From: Marivivens sp.
GTDB lineage: Bacteria; Pseudomonadota; Alphaproteobacteria; Rhodobacterales; Rhodobacteraceae
Reading direction: 5' to 3'
Length of the DNA stretch: 32,003 bases
NCBI GenBank assembly: GCA_023254495.1
Contig: JALRLK010000043.1
Location: 1 to 32,003 of the forward strand
This document shows positions 1 to 8,371 of this stretch, one piece after another; positions within the stretch are counted from its first letter, which is position 1, and each line of letters begins with the position of its first letter. The notes below the pieces were generated by a model that worked only from the letters and a program-made list of their open reading frames with translations, had not been told where the DNA came from and ran no database searches. The translations under genes were made by a program, and so were the position numbers.

Positions 1-1
1 T

Positions 2-685
2 GTGCGCGACGATGAGGGCAAGCCGACATCGGACCCCGAACGCTTTGCCCGCCTGAAAGAGGGCATCGAGAAGCACTGCCCTGGTATGATCGTGCAGCTG
101 TCCACCGGGGGCCGGTCCGGCGCGGGCCAAGCGCGCGGTGGCATGCTGCCCCTTCGCCCCGACATGGCCAGCCTCTCGGTCGGCTCCAACAACTTCCCGA
201 CCCGCGTCTATGAAAACCCGCCGGATCTGGTCGACTGGCTGGCGTCCAAAATGCTGAAATACGGGGTGAAGCCCGAGGTAGAGGCCTTTGACCTCTCGCA
301 CATCCTGAAAGCCAAAGAGATGCAGACCAAGGGCCAGCTTGCGGGCACCCCTTATGTGCAGTTTGTCATGGGCGTGAAGAACGCCATGCCGGCCGACAAA
401 TATGTGTTCGATTTCTATGTCGAGACGGTCCACCGCCTGTTCCCCGGCGCACCGTGGTGTGCGGCGGGGATCGGGCCCAATCAGATCGTTCTTAATGAAT
501 GGGCCATCGCTGCTGGCGGCCATGCCCGCACCGGTCTTGAGGACAATGTCCGGCTGGACCGAAACACCCTCGCCCCCTCAAACGCCGCGCTGGTGCGCCG
601 CACGGTCGAGATCGCGGAAGAGCACGAACGCCCGATTGCCTCATGGCAGGAGGCGCGCAAGCTACTCGGGCTGCGCGCCGCCTGA
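2..685 (+). CDS. 3-keto-5-aminohexanoate cleavage enzyme family (BKACE/DUF849), 5' end truncated by window
   Basis: ORF open at window start; translation (IVQLSTGGRSGAG, RPDMASLSVGSNNFP, PEVEAFD, APWCAAGIGPNQ) matches the C-terminal half of the BKACE family. Confidence 0.85.
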   Translation: MRDDEGKPTSDPERFARLKEGIEKHCPGMIVQLSTGGRSGAGQARGGMLPLRPDMASLSVGSNNFPTRVYENPPDLVDWLASKMLKYGVKPEVEAFDLSHILKAKEMQTKGQLAGTPYVQFVMGVKNAMPADKYVFDFYVETVHRLFPGAPWCAAGIGPNQIVLNEWAIAAGGHARTGLEDNVRLDRNTLAPSNAALVRRTVEIAEEHERPIASWQEARKLLGLRAA

Positions 686-691
686 CGGCGA

Positions 692-2911
692 TCAGGGCTT
701 CTTGCGGCGCGGCGTGTCGGCGCCGCCCGGCTTGCGCAGCGAGGTCTTTACGCCCGGCGGGGTAAAGCGCTTGGAGGCGTCCGCCGCGCGGTTAGGCTTG
801 GCGGGCTTGTCCTTGGGCGTGAAGTCGCCTTTGCGTTCGGGCTTGCCCTCGGACTTGGCATAGGGTTTGCGGCCCTCTTTGTCATAGGGCTTGCGGTCGG
901 CCTTGTCGTAGGGCTTGCGCTCAGACTTCTCATACGGCTTGCGCTCGGCCTTTTCGTAGGGTTTCCGCTCTGCCTTGTCATACGGCTTGCGATCAGGCTT
1001 TGGGCCGCGCTTTTCATAGGGCTTGCTGTCATCGCGGTCGCGGCGAGGGCGGTCTTCCTTGGCCTCGGGCTTCTTCCAGACCGGCTTGGCCGCCGGACGA
1101 TCTGAGGCCTTGTGGCGTGGTTTGCGCTCGGGGCGCGGCTCTGTAGTCGCCTCGGCTTCTACCGGCGCGGGGCGCTCAGCACGCGCGGGGCGATCCTCGC
1201 GGGGTTTGTAATCCTCGCGGGGTTTGTAGCCTTCACGCGGCTTGTAATCCTCACGCAGCTTGTGGGCGGGCCGATCCTCGCGAGGACCGCGATCCTCACG
1301 CGGCGGGCGTGGAGCGCGGGGCTTGGCGGGGCCAAAGTCGGGCGCGGCGTCGAGCGCGGTAACGGCGATCCCGTCTTCCAACGTCATGCCTGCGCCAATG
1401 GAGGCCAAGAAACGGTCCGCAGCGCCTTCAGCGATTTCTACAAAGCTCTCGCTATCCCGGATGCGGATCGCACCGATGGCGGTCTTGTCGAGGCCACCGG
1501 CCTTGCACAGCATCGGCAAGAGCCAGCGCGCCTCGGCCTTGGCGTCGCGGCCGACCGAGAGCGAGAACCAGCGGCTCGGGCCAAACTCCTGCTTTTCCTT
1601 GCGCGGCGCGGGGGTGTCGACCGGCGCGAGCTCTTCTGGCGCGGAGCGGCGCGATTTGTAGAGCTTGAGATAGGCCGCAGCGATCCGCTCGGCGCTATGG
1701 GCTTTGGCAAGTTCTGCGACGAAGGCGGCATCATCTTCGGAAACCGCTTCGGTCCAGACCGGATCGTTGAGCAGACGCTCTTGTTCCTGCGCGGCGATCT
1801 CTTCGGCGGTGGCGGCAAGGCGCCAGTCGGCCACCACGCGGGCGGTTTTCAACAGGCGATCGGCCTTGTTGCGCAGCTTGGGCGTCACGATCAGGGCGCT
1901 GACGCCCTTGCGGCCGGCGCGGCCGGTGCGGCCCGAGCGGTGCAGGAGGGTTTCGCCATTCGAGGGAAGCTCAGCATGGATCACCAATTCGAGGTTCGGC
2001 AGGTCGATGCCACGGGCGGCGACGTCGGTCGCCACGCAAACGCGGGCACGGCCATCGCGCATCGCTTGCAGGGCGTGGGTGCGTTCCTTTTGGGTGAGTT
2101 CACCGGAAAGCGCGACCACATGGAAGCCACGGTTCGACAGGCGGGCGGTCAAGTGGGTCACCGCTGCGCGGGTATTGCAAAAGACGATGGCGTTCTGGCT
2201 GTCGTGGTAAAGCAGCGTGTTGATGATCGCGTGCTCGGCGTCGATGGGCGAGACGGTCAGCGCCTGATAGGCGATGTCGGCGTGCTGTTCGCGGCTCGAG
2301 GTGGTCTGAACGCGAACGGCGTCGCGCTGATACTGTGTGGCAAGCCGCGCGATGGCGGGCGGCACGGTGGCCGAGAACATCAGGGTGCGGCGATCCTCGG
2401 GGGCTTCGGCGAGCATAAACTCTAGGTCTTCGCGGAAACCAAGATCAAGCATCTCGTCGGCCTCGTCCAAAACGATGGCCCGCAGCGATCCCATCTGCAG
2501 CGAGCCGCGCTGGATATGATCGCGCAGGCGGCCGGGAGTGCCGACAACGAGATGCGCACCACGGTCGAGCGCGCGGCGCTCGTCGCGCATATCGGTGCCG
2601 CCCACGCAGGAGGCGACGACAGCGCCAGTCTTGGCATAGAGCCAGCCCAGCTCGCGCATCACCTGAAGCGCCAGCTCGCGGGTCGGCGCGACGATCAGGG
2701 CAAGCGGCGCGCCCGCCGGCCCAAGGCGCTCTTCGCCCGCCAGCACGGTGTCGCCGATGGCAAGGCCAAAGCCCACCGTCTTGCCCGATCCGGTCTGCGC
2801 CGAAACCAGAAGGTCGGCCCCCGCCAATTCGGGCTTGGTCACGGCCTCCTGAACGGCGGTCATGGTGTCGTATCCGCGCTCGGCGAGCGCATCGAGAAGG
2901 GGCTGGATCAT
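692..2911 (-). CDS. DEAD/DEAH-box RNA helicase with RNA-binding region and long basic repetitive C-terminal tail
   Basis: Motifs AQTGSGKT, PTRELA, GTPGR, DEAD, SAT, HRSGRTGRAGR. Start chosen at MIQPLLDALAERGYDTMTAVQ rather than the longer ORF start at 3073. Confidence 0.93.
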   Translation of the reverse strand: MIQPLLDALAERGYDTMTAVQEAVTKPELAGADLLVSAQTGSGKTVGFGLAIGDTVLAGEERLGPAGAPLALIVAPTRELALQVMRELGWLYAKTGAVVASCVGGTDMRDERRALDRGAHLVVGTPGRLRDHIQRGSLQMGSLRAIVLDEADEMLDLGFREDLEFMLAEAPEDRRTLMFSATVPPAIARLATQYQRDAVRVQTTSSREQHADIAYQALTVSPIDAEHAIINTLLYHDSQNAIVFCNTRAAVTHLTARLSNRGFHVVALSGELTQKERTHALQAMRDGRARVCVATDVAARGIDLPNLELVIHAELPSNGETLLHRSGRTGRAGRKGVSALIVTPKLRNKADRLLKTARVVADWRLAATAEEIAAQEQERLLNDPVWTEAVSEDDAAFVAELAKAHSAERIAAAYLKLYKSRRSAPEELAPVDTPAPRKEKQEFGPSRWFSLSVGRDAKAEARWLLPMLCKAGGLDKTAIGAIRIRDSESFVEIAEGAADRFLASIGAGMTLEDGIAVTALDAAPDFGPAKPRAPRPPREDRGPREDRPAHKLREDYKPREGYKPREDYKPREDRPARAERPAPVEAEATTEPRPERKPRHKASDRPAAKPVWKKPEAKEDRPRRDRDDSKPYEKRGPKPDRKPYDKAERKPYEKAERKPYEKSERKPYDKADRKPYDKEGRKPYAKSEGKPERKGDFTPKDKPAKPNRAADASKRFTPPGVKTSLRKPGGADTPRRKKP
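848..991 (-). repeat. In-gene tandem repeat: about six 24-bp units encoding RKPYxKxx octapeptides in the helicase tail
   Basis: Translation reads RKPYDKAE RKPYEKAE RKPYEKSE RKPYDKAD RKPYDKEG RKPYAKSE; period 8 aa. Boundaries approximate. Confidence 0.85.
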
Positions 2912-3029
2912 GGCGGGTCTCGGTCTCATGCAAGGTTTGGAACGGCAAAAGGGCGCACCGGACCATGGATCGGTGCGCCTATACCCCTCTTGGGCCTTTG
3001 TATAGTGAAGATCGCCGGAAAACGGGCGA

Positions 3030-4646
3030 TTAACTGCCGGCCAGTATCCGCTCGGCCCCGATCCAGCCCACAAGGATCGACGGAGCGTTGGTGTTTCCGG
3101 CGATCAGGGTCGGGAAGATAGAAGCATCGCAGACCCGCAGGCCCTCGATCCCGTGAACCCTGAGATCCGGGTCCACAACCGAGGTCGCCGCATCCTGCCC
3201 CATCCGCGCGGTGCAGGAAGGGTGATAAACGGTGCCAGAGCGATTGCGGAAATCGTCGATCAGGGCGTCGTCGCTCTGCACCTCGGGGCCGGGGCGCAGT
3301 TCTTTGACGATGAGATCCTTGATCGGCGTTTGGCTGGCGATATGGCGCAGCTCTTTGACTGCCGCGAGCATCTCGGCCACGTCCTCGTCGGTCGAAAGCG
3401 CGTTGGCGACGATCTTGGGCGGCGCGAAGGGATCGGCGCTGCGGAGGTGGAGCGAGCCACGGCTCGTGGGGCGGCAGTTCGAGAGGCCGATGGAGAGGCC
3501 CGCGAAGGGATCGGGCGTCAGAAGCGGGCGCTCGCCCACGCGGGGGACCAGCGTCGAGAAAGCCTGAAAATAGAGCTGCATATTCGGGCGCGGCTGATCG
3601 GCGCTCGTTCGGAAGAAACCGCCGCCGTGGTTGATCGACTTGGCCAAGGGCCCGCGCCCGCCGAGGAAATAGCGCATCCCGACCCAGAGCTTGCCCCACC
3701 ACGGGCGGAGAATGTTGTTATAGGTCGGAACGCTGACTTCCCAAGTGTAGTTGATCCCCACATGGTCGTTCATGTGCTGGCCCACATTCGCATTGTCGGC
3801 GACAACCTCGATTCCCAAAGGCGCAAGCTCGGCCTTCGGACCTATGCCCGAGAGCATGAGAAGCTGGGGCGAGTTCACCGCGCCTCCGGCAAGGATCACA
3901 TCGCGGGCCGCCCGCACCTCAAGATCGCGCCCGCCCTTGCGATATGCGATGCCCACGGCCTTCTTGCCCTCGATCAGAACGCGGGTCGCATGAGCGCGGG
4001 TGATCACGGTCACGTTCGGGCGCTTCATCGCACGGCGGAGGAAGGCGCGGGCCGAGGAATTGCGGCGGGCGTGTTTGATCGTCATCTGATAGATGCCGAC
4101 CCCCTCCTGATCCTCGCCGTTGAAATCGGGATTGCGCTTGTGGCCCGCCGCCTCGGCCGAGGCGAGATAGGTTTCGACCAAGGGATGCAGGTCGGTCTTG
4201 TTGGCCGAGATAAACAGGGGGCCGCCCGTGCCGCGATAGGCGTTGCCGCCCGCCTCGTTGTCCTCAAGCGCGCGGTAGGCGGCGCGCACGGCCTCCCAGC
4301 CCCAATTCTCGCCCGCGATCCGGCCCCAATCCTCGTAATCCGTCCGATGCCCCCGCGCCCAGACCATCGCGTTGATCGAGCTCGATCCGCCAAGGATCTT
4401 GCCCCGCGGCCAGTAATCGCGATTGCCGCCAAGGCCGGGGTCAGCCTCGGTCTCATAGGCCCAGTTTACCCGCTTGTCATAGAAGAGCTTGCCATAACCC
4501 AAGGGCAGCGTGACGTAGAACCGCCGATCCGAGCCGCCCGCCTCGAACACCAGTACCGAATGCTTGCCGCTCTCCGAGAGCCTGTCGGCCAGAACACAGC
4601 CCGCCGAGCCGGCGCCGACGATCACATAGTCATAGGTCTGGGTCAT
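3030..4646 (-). CDS. GMC-family FAD oxidoreductase (choline/alcohol dehydrogenase-like)
   Basis: N-terminal YDYVIVGAGSAGCVLADRLSE dinucleotide-binding motif, GGSSSINAMVWARGH, C-terminal TVYHPSCTARMG...VDPDLRVHGIEGLRVCDASIFP. Confidence 0.93.
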   Translation of the reverse strand: MTQTYDYVIVGAGSAGCVLADRLSESGKHSVLVFEAGGSDRRFYVTLPLGYGKLFYDKRVNWAYETEADPGLGGNRDYWPRGKILGGSSSINAMVWARGHRTDYEDWGRIAGENWGWEAVRAAYRALEDNEAGGNAYRGTGGPLFISANKTDLHPLVETYLASAEAAGHKRNPDFNGEDQEGVGIYQMTIKHARRNSSARAFLRRAMKRPNVTVITRAHATRVLIEGKKAVGIAYRKGGRDLEVRAARDVILAGGAVNSPQLLMLSGIGPKAELAPLGIEVVADNANVGQHMNDHVGINYTWEVSVPTYNNILRPWWGKLWVGMRYFLGGRGPLAKSINHGGGFFRTSADQPRPNMQLYFQAFSTLVPRVGERPLLTPDPFAGLSIGLSNCRPTSRGSLHLRSADPFAPPKIVANALSTDEDVAEMLAAVKELRHIASQTPIKDLIVKELRPGPEVQSDDALIDDFRNRSGTVYHPSCTARMGQDAATSVVDPDLRVHGIEGLRVCDASIFPTLIAGNTNAPSILVGWIGAERILAGS

Positions 4647-4649
4647 GGC

Positions 4650-5807
4650 CTACCGGGGTTTGTTGGTGTCGTAGAGAGCGCTATAGGCGCTGGGTGTCCA
4701 GTCGCCAAGCTCTGCCACGGCATAGCTGGCTTTGTCGAGCCAATCAGGATTGATCTCGACGCCCCAGCCCGGCGCATCGGGCACGGTTACGCAGCCGCCC
4801 TCGACGGCATAGGGATCGCCGAGGAAGAGATCGCCTTGCCAAGGGTAGTAGTCCGCGCCCTCGATCGACAGTTCGAGGTATTTGCCCGCGTTCGGGATCG
4901 CCTTGAGAAGGTGCATGGTGCACATGGTCACGAGCGAGAGATTGGCCGCGTGCGGCGTGCAGGGCATACCCGCCTTGGCCGCCATCGTCGCCACCTCGAG
5001 CGTGCGGCAGATGCCGCCCATATACATGACGTCCGGCTGGACGATATCGACCGCGTGCATGGCGATCATCCGCTTCCATGTTGCCAGATCCCAGTCCTGC
5101 TCGCCACCCGTGACGTCAATCTCCAGCGCGGCGGTGACTTCGGCGGTGGCGTCGAGATCCCAATAGGCGACCGGCTCCTCATAGTGGCTGATGCCGTGAT
5201 CCTGAAGCATATGGCCCACTTCGATCGCCCGCTTCACGTGAAAGCCCGAGTTGGCATCGACCAGAAGATCGGCCCTCCCGCGCAGAGCCTTGGACATGGT
5301 CGGGATGATCTCTTCGGTGCGGCCCGGCCATTCGTCGATATTGTCGCCACACTCGGCGCCGATGCGGAATTTCACCGCGTCAAAGCCCTTGTCGTCGCAA
5401 AGCCGCAACAGGCGCGTGGCTTCATCCTTCGGTGTAATGTCGCGCTTCATTGAACTGGCGTAGGCGCGGAGTTTGCCCGGCGTCCCGCCCAGAAGCGCGA
5501 CCACCGGCTTGCCCTCGCGCCGCCCTTTCAAATCCCAAAGCGCCGTATCAAGGCCCGCCAGCGCCCGCGCCCGATAGCTTCCGGGAAACTTGTGCTCGCG
5601 CCGCTGCACGACGTCGATCAGGCGCGGGATATCCTCGCTGTCATTGCCCAGAACCCAAGGGACCAGCTGCCGGTGGAAAACCTGCGCCGTGATATCGGCG
5701 TTATAGGTCGAGGTCTGGCCCCAGCCGAAATGCCCATCCTCGGTTGTCGCTTTCACGAAGCAGACAAACTCGGTCGCAAAGGTTTCAAGTTTGACGATAC
5801 GCGGCAA
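4650..5807 (-). CDS. Mandelate racemase/muconate lactonizing enzyme family (enolase superfamily)
   Basis: Translation contains RARALAGLDTALWDLKGR, LLVDANSGF, HYEEPVAYWD, GGEQDWDL, DIVQPDVMYMGGI typical of MR/MLE proteins; 3 nt from the GMC gene start. Confidence 0.9.
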   Translation of the reverse strand: MPRIVKLETFATEFVCFVKATTEDGHFGWGQTSTYNADITAQVFHRQLVPWVLGNDSEDIPRLIDVVQRREHKFPGSYRARALAGLDTALWDLKGRREGKPVVALLGGTPGKLRAYASSMKRDITPKDEATRLLRLCDDKGFDAVKFRIGAECGDNIDEWPGRTEEIIPTMSKALRGRADLLVDANSGFHVKRAIEVGHMLQDHGISHYEEPVAYWDLDATAEVTAALEIDVTGGEQDWDLATWKRMIAMHAVDIVQPDVMYMGGICRTLEVATMAAKAGMPCTPHAANLSLVTMCTMHLLKAIPNAGKYLELSIEGADYYPWQGDLFLGDPYAVEGGCVTVPDAPGWGVEINPDWLDKASYAVAELGDWTPSAYSALYDTNKPR

Positions 5808-5907
5808 AGGGGCCTCCGGTCGGAAAAGGGTCTAGGACAAGTGCTAGGGCAAGGGGGTCATGCAATCTTCGCTCAGACGACATTTCCTTGCCGTTTTCGC
5901 CCGACGG

Positions 5908-6945
5908 TCAGCCGCCGAGCAATTGAATATAGGCGCGGATCAGCGCGACCCCCGCTTGATCGATGGTCGAGCGGCCAATCTCGGGCATCATGATTCCCGG
6001 ATCGGTGCTGTCGAGGCGGTAGAGCAGGATCGAATGATCGGGATCGCCTGGCACAATGTCATAGGCAAACCCGCCCGAGCCGCGCCCCGCCGCCACGGGG
6101 GGCTTCATGATGCCGCGATGGATTTCGCGATCTTCTTCCCAGTTGAGGTAGAGCCCCGAGGTATCCGCAGGCCGCCCCGGCGCGTGGCAATGGCCGCAGT
6201 TGGCGTCGAGATAGGCGCGGCCGCGGGCTTCAAGAGGCACAGCCTCATCAGTGAACGTGGGAGTTGCGGGGATCGAGCCACGGTCAGCGGGCAGTTCGGC
6301 GATGATCCCTGCCGCAAGAAGCCGATCAAGCTGGTTGCCGCCCTCTTCCGCGAGGTTGAGGTTGCGGACCTTCGGCCCGATCGGACGGAGGGCGCCATCG
6401 GTGCCCACATGGCAGCCTTTGCACTGGTTCACGTTGGGAACGTGATAGGCCACATCGACCGTGCTGCCGTCCGGCCGCGTGGCGGTCAGTGCCAGATCCT
6501 TGCCCGCGACCTTCAGCTCGGCCTCGTCCTGCGCCTCGTTCCAGACATAGGGCCAGGCTTTCCAGCCGGCTTCCTGATGGATCAAGAGCCGCGTCTCGAC
6601 GCGGTGGATGCCGCCCGCCCCGTCGGGATAGGCGAAGGTCTTGACCAAGACCGAACCCACCGGAAGATCGAGCACATCCTCGCCTTGGTAGGCCGCCGGA
6701 CCAGCCGATGCGGGCACATAGACGAAGCGGTATTTCAGCGCGTAGTCGGTAAAGAGGGGCGCGCTGATCGTATAGGGCACGACCGACGAATTGGGCGTCA
6801 TCGCGGCCATATCGTCGAAAAGGCCTATCTCCGAGAGGTTGGCGGGCGGCCTTGCAGCCGCCAAAGCCGTATCGTTCACCTCTGCCCCGACCGGCCCCGC
6901 AAGGAGGGCCAGCGCCGCAGCCAGCGCCTTAGAACGTCTGGTCAT
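5908..6945 (-). CDS. Secreted diheme c-type cytochrome, SO2930/TIGR03806-like
   Basis: Signal peptide; two CxxCH motifs (CKGCH, CGHCH); partner of the adjacent beta-helix gene. Confidence 0.82.
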   Translation of the reverse strand: MTRRSKALAAALALLAGPVGAEVNDTALAAARPPANLSEIGLFDDMAAMTPNSSVVPYTISAPLFTDYALKYRFVYVPASAGPAAYQGEDVLDLPVGSVLVKTFAYPDGAGGIHRVETRLLIHQEAGWKAWPYVWNEAQDEAELKVAGKDLALTATRPDGSTVDVAYHVPNVNQCKGCHVGTDGALRPIGPKVRNLNLAEEGGNQLDRLLAAGIIAELPADRGSIPATPTFTDEAVPLEARGRAYLDANCGHCHAPGRPADTSGLYLNWEEDREIHRGIMKPPVAAGRGSGGFAYDIVPGDPDHSILLYRLDSTDPGIMMPEIGRSTIDQAGVALIRAYIQLLGG

Positions 6946-8188
6946 TCACATCGACCCCACGGATGACAACACTGACCGGCCCAAGAGAGGGATAGGTCTC
7001 GGAGGCGTCTTTCATGCTGAGGCTGGGATTGTGGAGCCAGCGCGCCACGATATACATGATCAGGTTGGCATTTCCGAAAGGCGAATTGGCCTCGTAGACG
7101 TTGTCGTGGACCGAGTGGCGGCCGCCTTCTTCGATCCCCCAGAGGAAGAAATTGGGCAGCGGCATCACGCCATCCCAGATGATATTCGGCAGGGGCGTCC
7201 CCAGCGCACCGGTGACGATCTCGGCAAATTCGCTGGTGTCGGGATTGCCGCCCGAGGCGCCAAAGACGTTGTCGTGGATATGGATGCGCTTGGGCGTCGG
7301 GTCGTAGTTCTCGTCCTTGAATTTCTCGACATAGCTCATGATCGCCACGTTCACCGTGTCGTTGTTGCGCATATCGTTGCCGAAAACCTCGACATCCCTG
7401 TTCGCCATGATGAGCATCCCCGTCCCGCGCGGAACAAGGCCGACGATATTGCCCTGCGGGGCGAAATTGTCGGTGTTGTTGGCATAGCTCTTGTTGTCGA
7501 ACACGCGGATCGTATGGCCGCCCTGCTGCGGCAGGTTCGGGAGATCAAAGATCAGGATGCCGCCGGTGTTGTTGGTCAGTTCGTTGGCATAGACATCGGC
7601 ATAGTAGCTGTTCTCGATCTCTAGGCCCGCCACGTTGAATTCGCCACGGCTGTTGCGAACGATGATGTTTTCCGACTGGCCGATATAGATGCCCGCATCC
7701 GACGCCCCAATGGCGACCGATCCATCGATGTAGACGTTTTTGGTTTGCACCGGATAAAGGCCGTAGGAGCCGTTGTTCTCGTCGGGGCCGTTGGTCCACT
7801 CGGTCCGCACCCGCACGATGGCGATGCCGTCGACGCCCTTGATCTTGATCGCATCGCCCTTGGTATCCTCGACTGCGAAATCCTTGAGGATCGCGCCACC
7901 CGCGGTGATCAGAAGGCCCTCGGCCCCGCCGCTTTGGTTCTTGAAGGACAGGATCGAGCGATCCATCCCCGCCCCGACAATCGTGACATCAGGATTGTCG
8001 AGCGAGAGGCCATTGCGGATGTCATAGACCCCATCCGCCAGAATGATTGTGTCGCCCGGCTCCGCAAGGATCAGCGCTTCTTGCAGCTGCTCTTCGGCCG
8101 CATCACCGGGGAAAATATGAAATTCGTTGCCTGCAATGGCGGACTGCGCCCAAAGAATAGCGGCGACGGCTGCAATATGTCTGTTCAT
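6929..8188 (-). CDS. Secreted parallel beta-helix repeat protein (TIGR03805-like)
   Basis: Signal peptide MNRHIAAVAAILWAQSAIAG at in-frame ATG 8188; beta-helix repeats (GIYIGQSENIIVRNSRGEFNVAGLEIENS). Overlaps the next gene by 17 nt. Confidence 0.85.
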   Translation of the reverse strand: MNRHIAAVAAILWAQSAIAGNEFHIFPGDAAEEQLQEALILAEPGDTIILADGVYDIRNGLSLDNPDVTIVGAGMDRSILSFKNQSGGAEGLLITAGGAILKDFAVEDTKGDAIKIKGVDGIAIVRVRTEWTNGPDENNGSYGLYPVQTKNVYIDGSVAIGASDAGIYIGQSENIIVRNSRGEFNVAGLEIENSYYADVYANELTNNTGGILIFDLPNLPQQGGHTIRVFDNKSYANNTDNFAPQGNIVGLVPRGTGMLIMANRDVEVFGNDMRNNDTVNVAIMSYVEKFKDENYDPTPKRIHIHDNVFGASGGNPDTSEFAEIVTGALGTPLPNIIWDGVMPLPNFFLWGIEEGGRHSVHDNVYEANSPFGNANLIMYIVARWLHNPSLSMKDASETYPSLGPVSVVIRGVDVNDQTF

Positions 8189-8371
8189 GAAACAACTCCC
8201 TTTGGGAAAACGGAAGCCTATGCGGCCGGAAAATGTCAAGTTTGGCCATTCTTTACGTTGGTGAAACCTGAAAACGTCTGCCACCGAAATACCGCGGTAA
8301 TCGGCGCGAAACTGGAATTATTTTGCCGAAAGTGAAGGTTTGAGGCACAATTGCGGCAATGGGGGCCTGTC

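Noticed and set aside
845-1260. Regularly spaced short repeats considered as a CRISPR array
   Set aside because: Repeats are contiguous 24-bp coding units in frame with the helicase; no unique spacers.
1112-2425. 437-aa plus-strand ORF antisense to the helicase
   Set aside because: Shadow ORF; helicase motifs are unambiguous on the minus strand.
3153-5453. 766-aa plus-strand ORF antisense to the GMC and MR/MLE genes
   Set aside because: Shadow ORF typical of GC-rich DNA; the opposite strand has two well-supported enzyme families.
8290-8299. TACCGCGGTA perfect palindrome in the divergent gap
   Set aside because: Only 10 bp and GC-rich; could be a binding site but too short to claim without recurrence.
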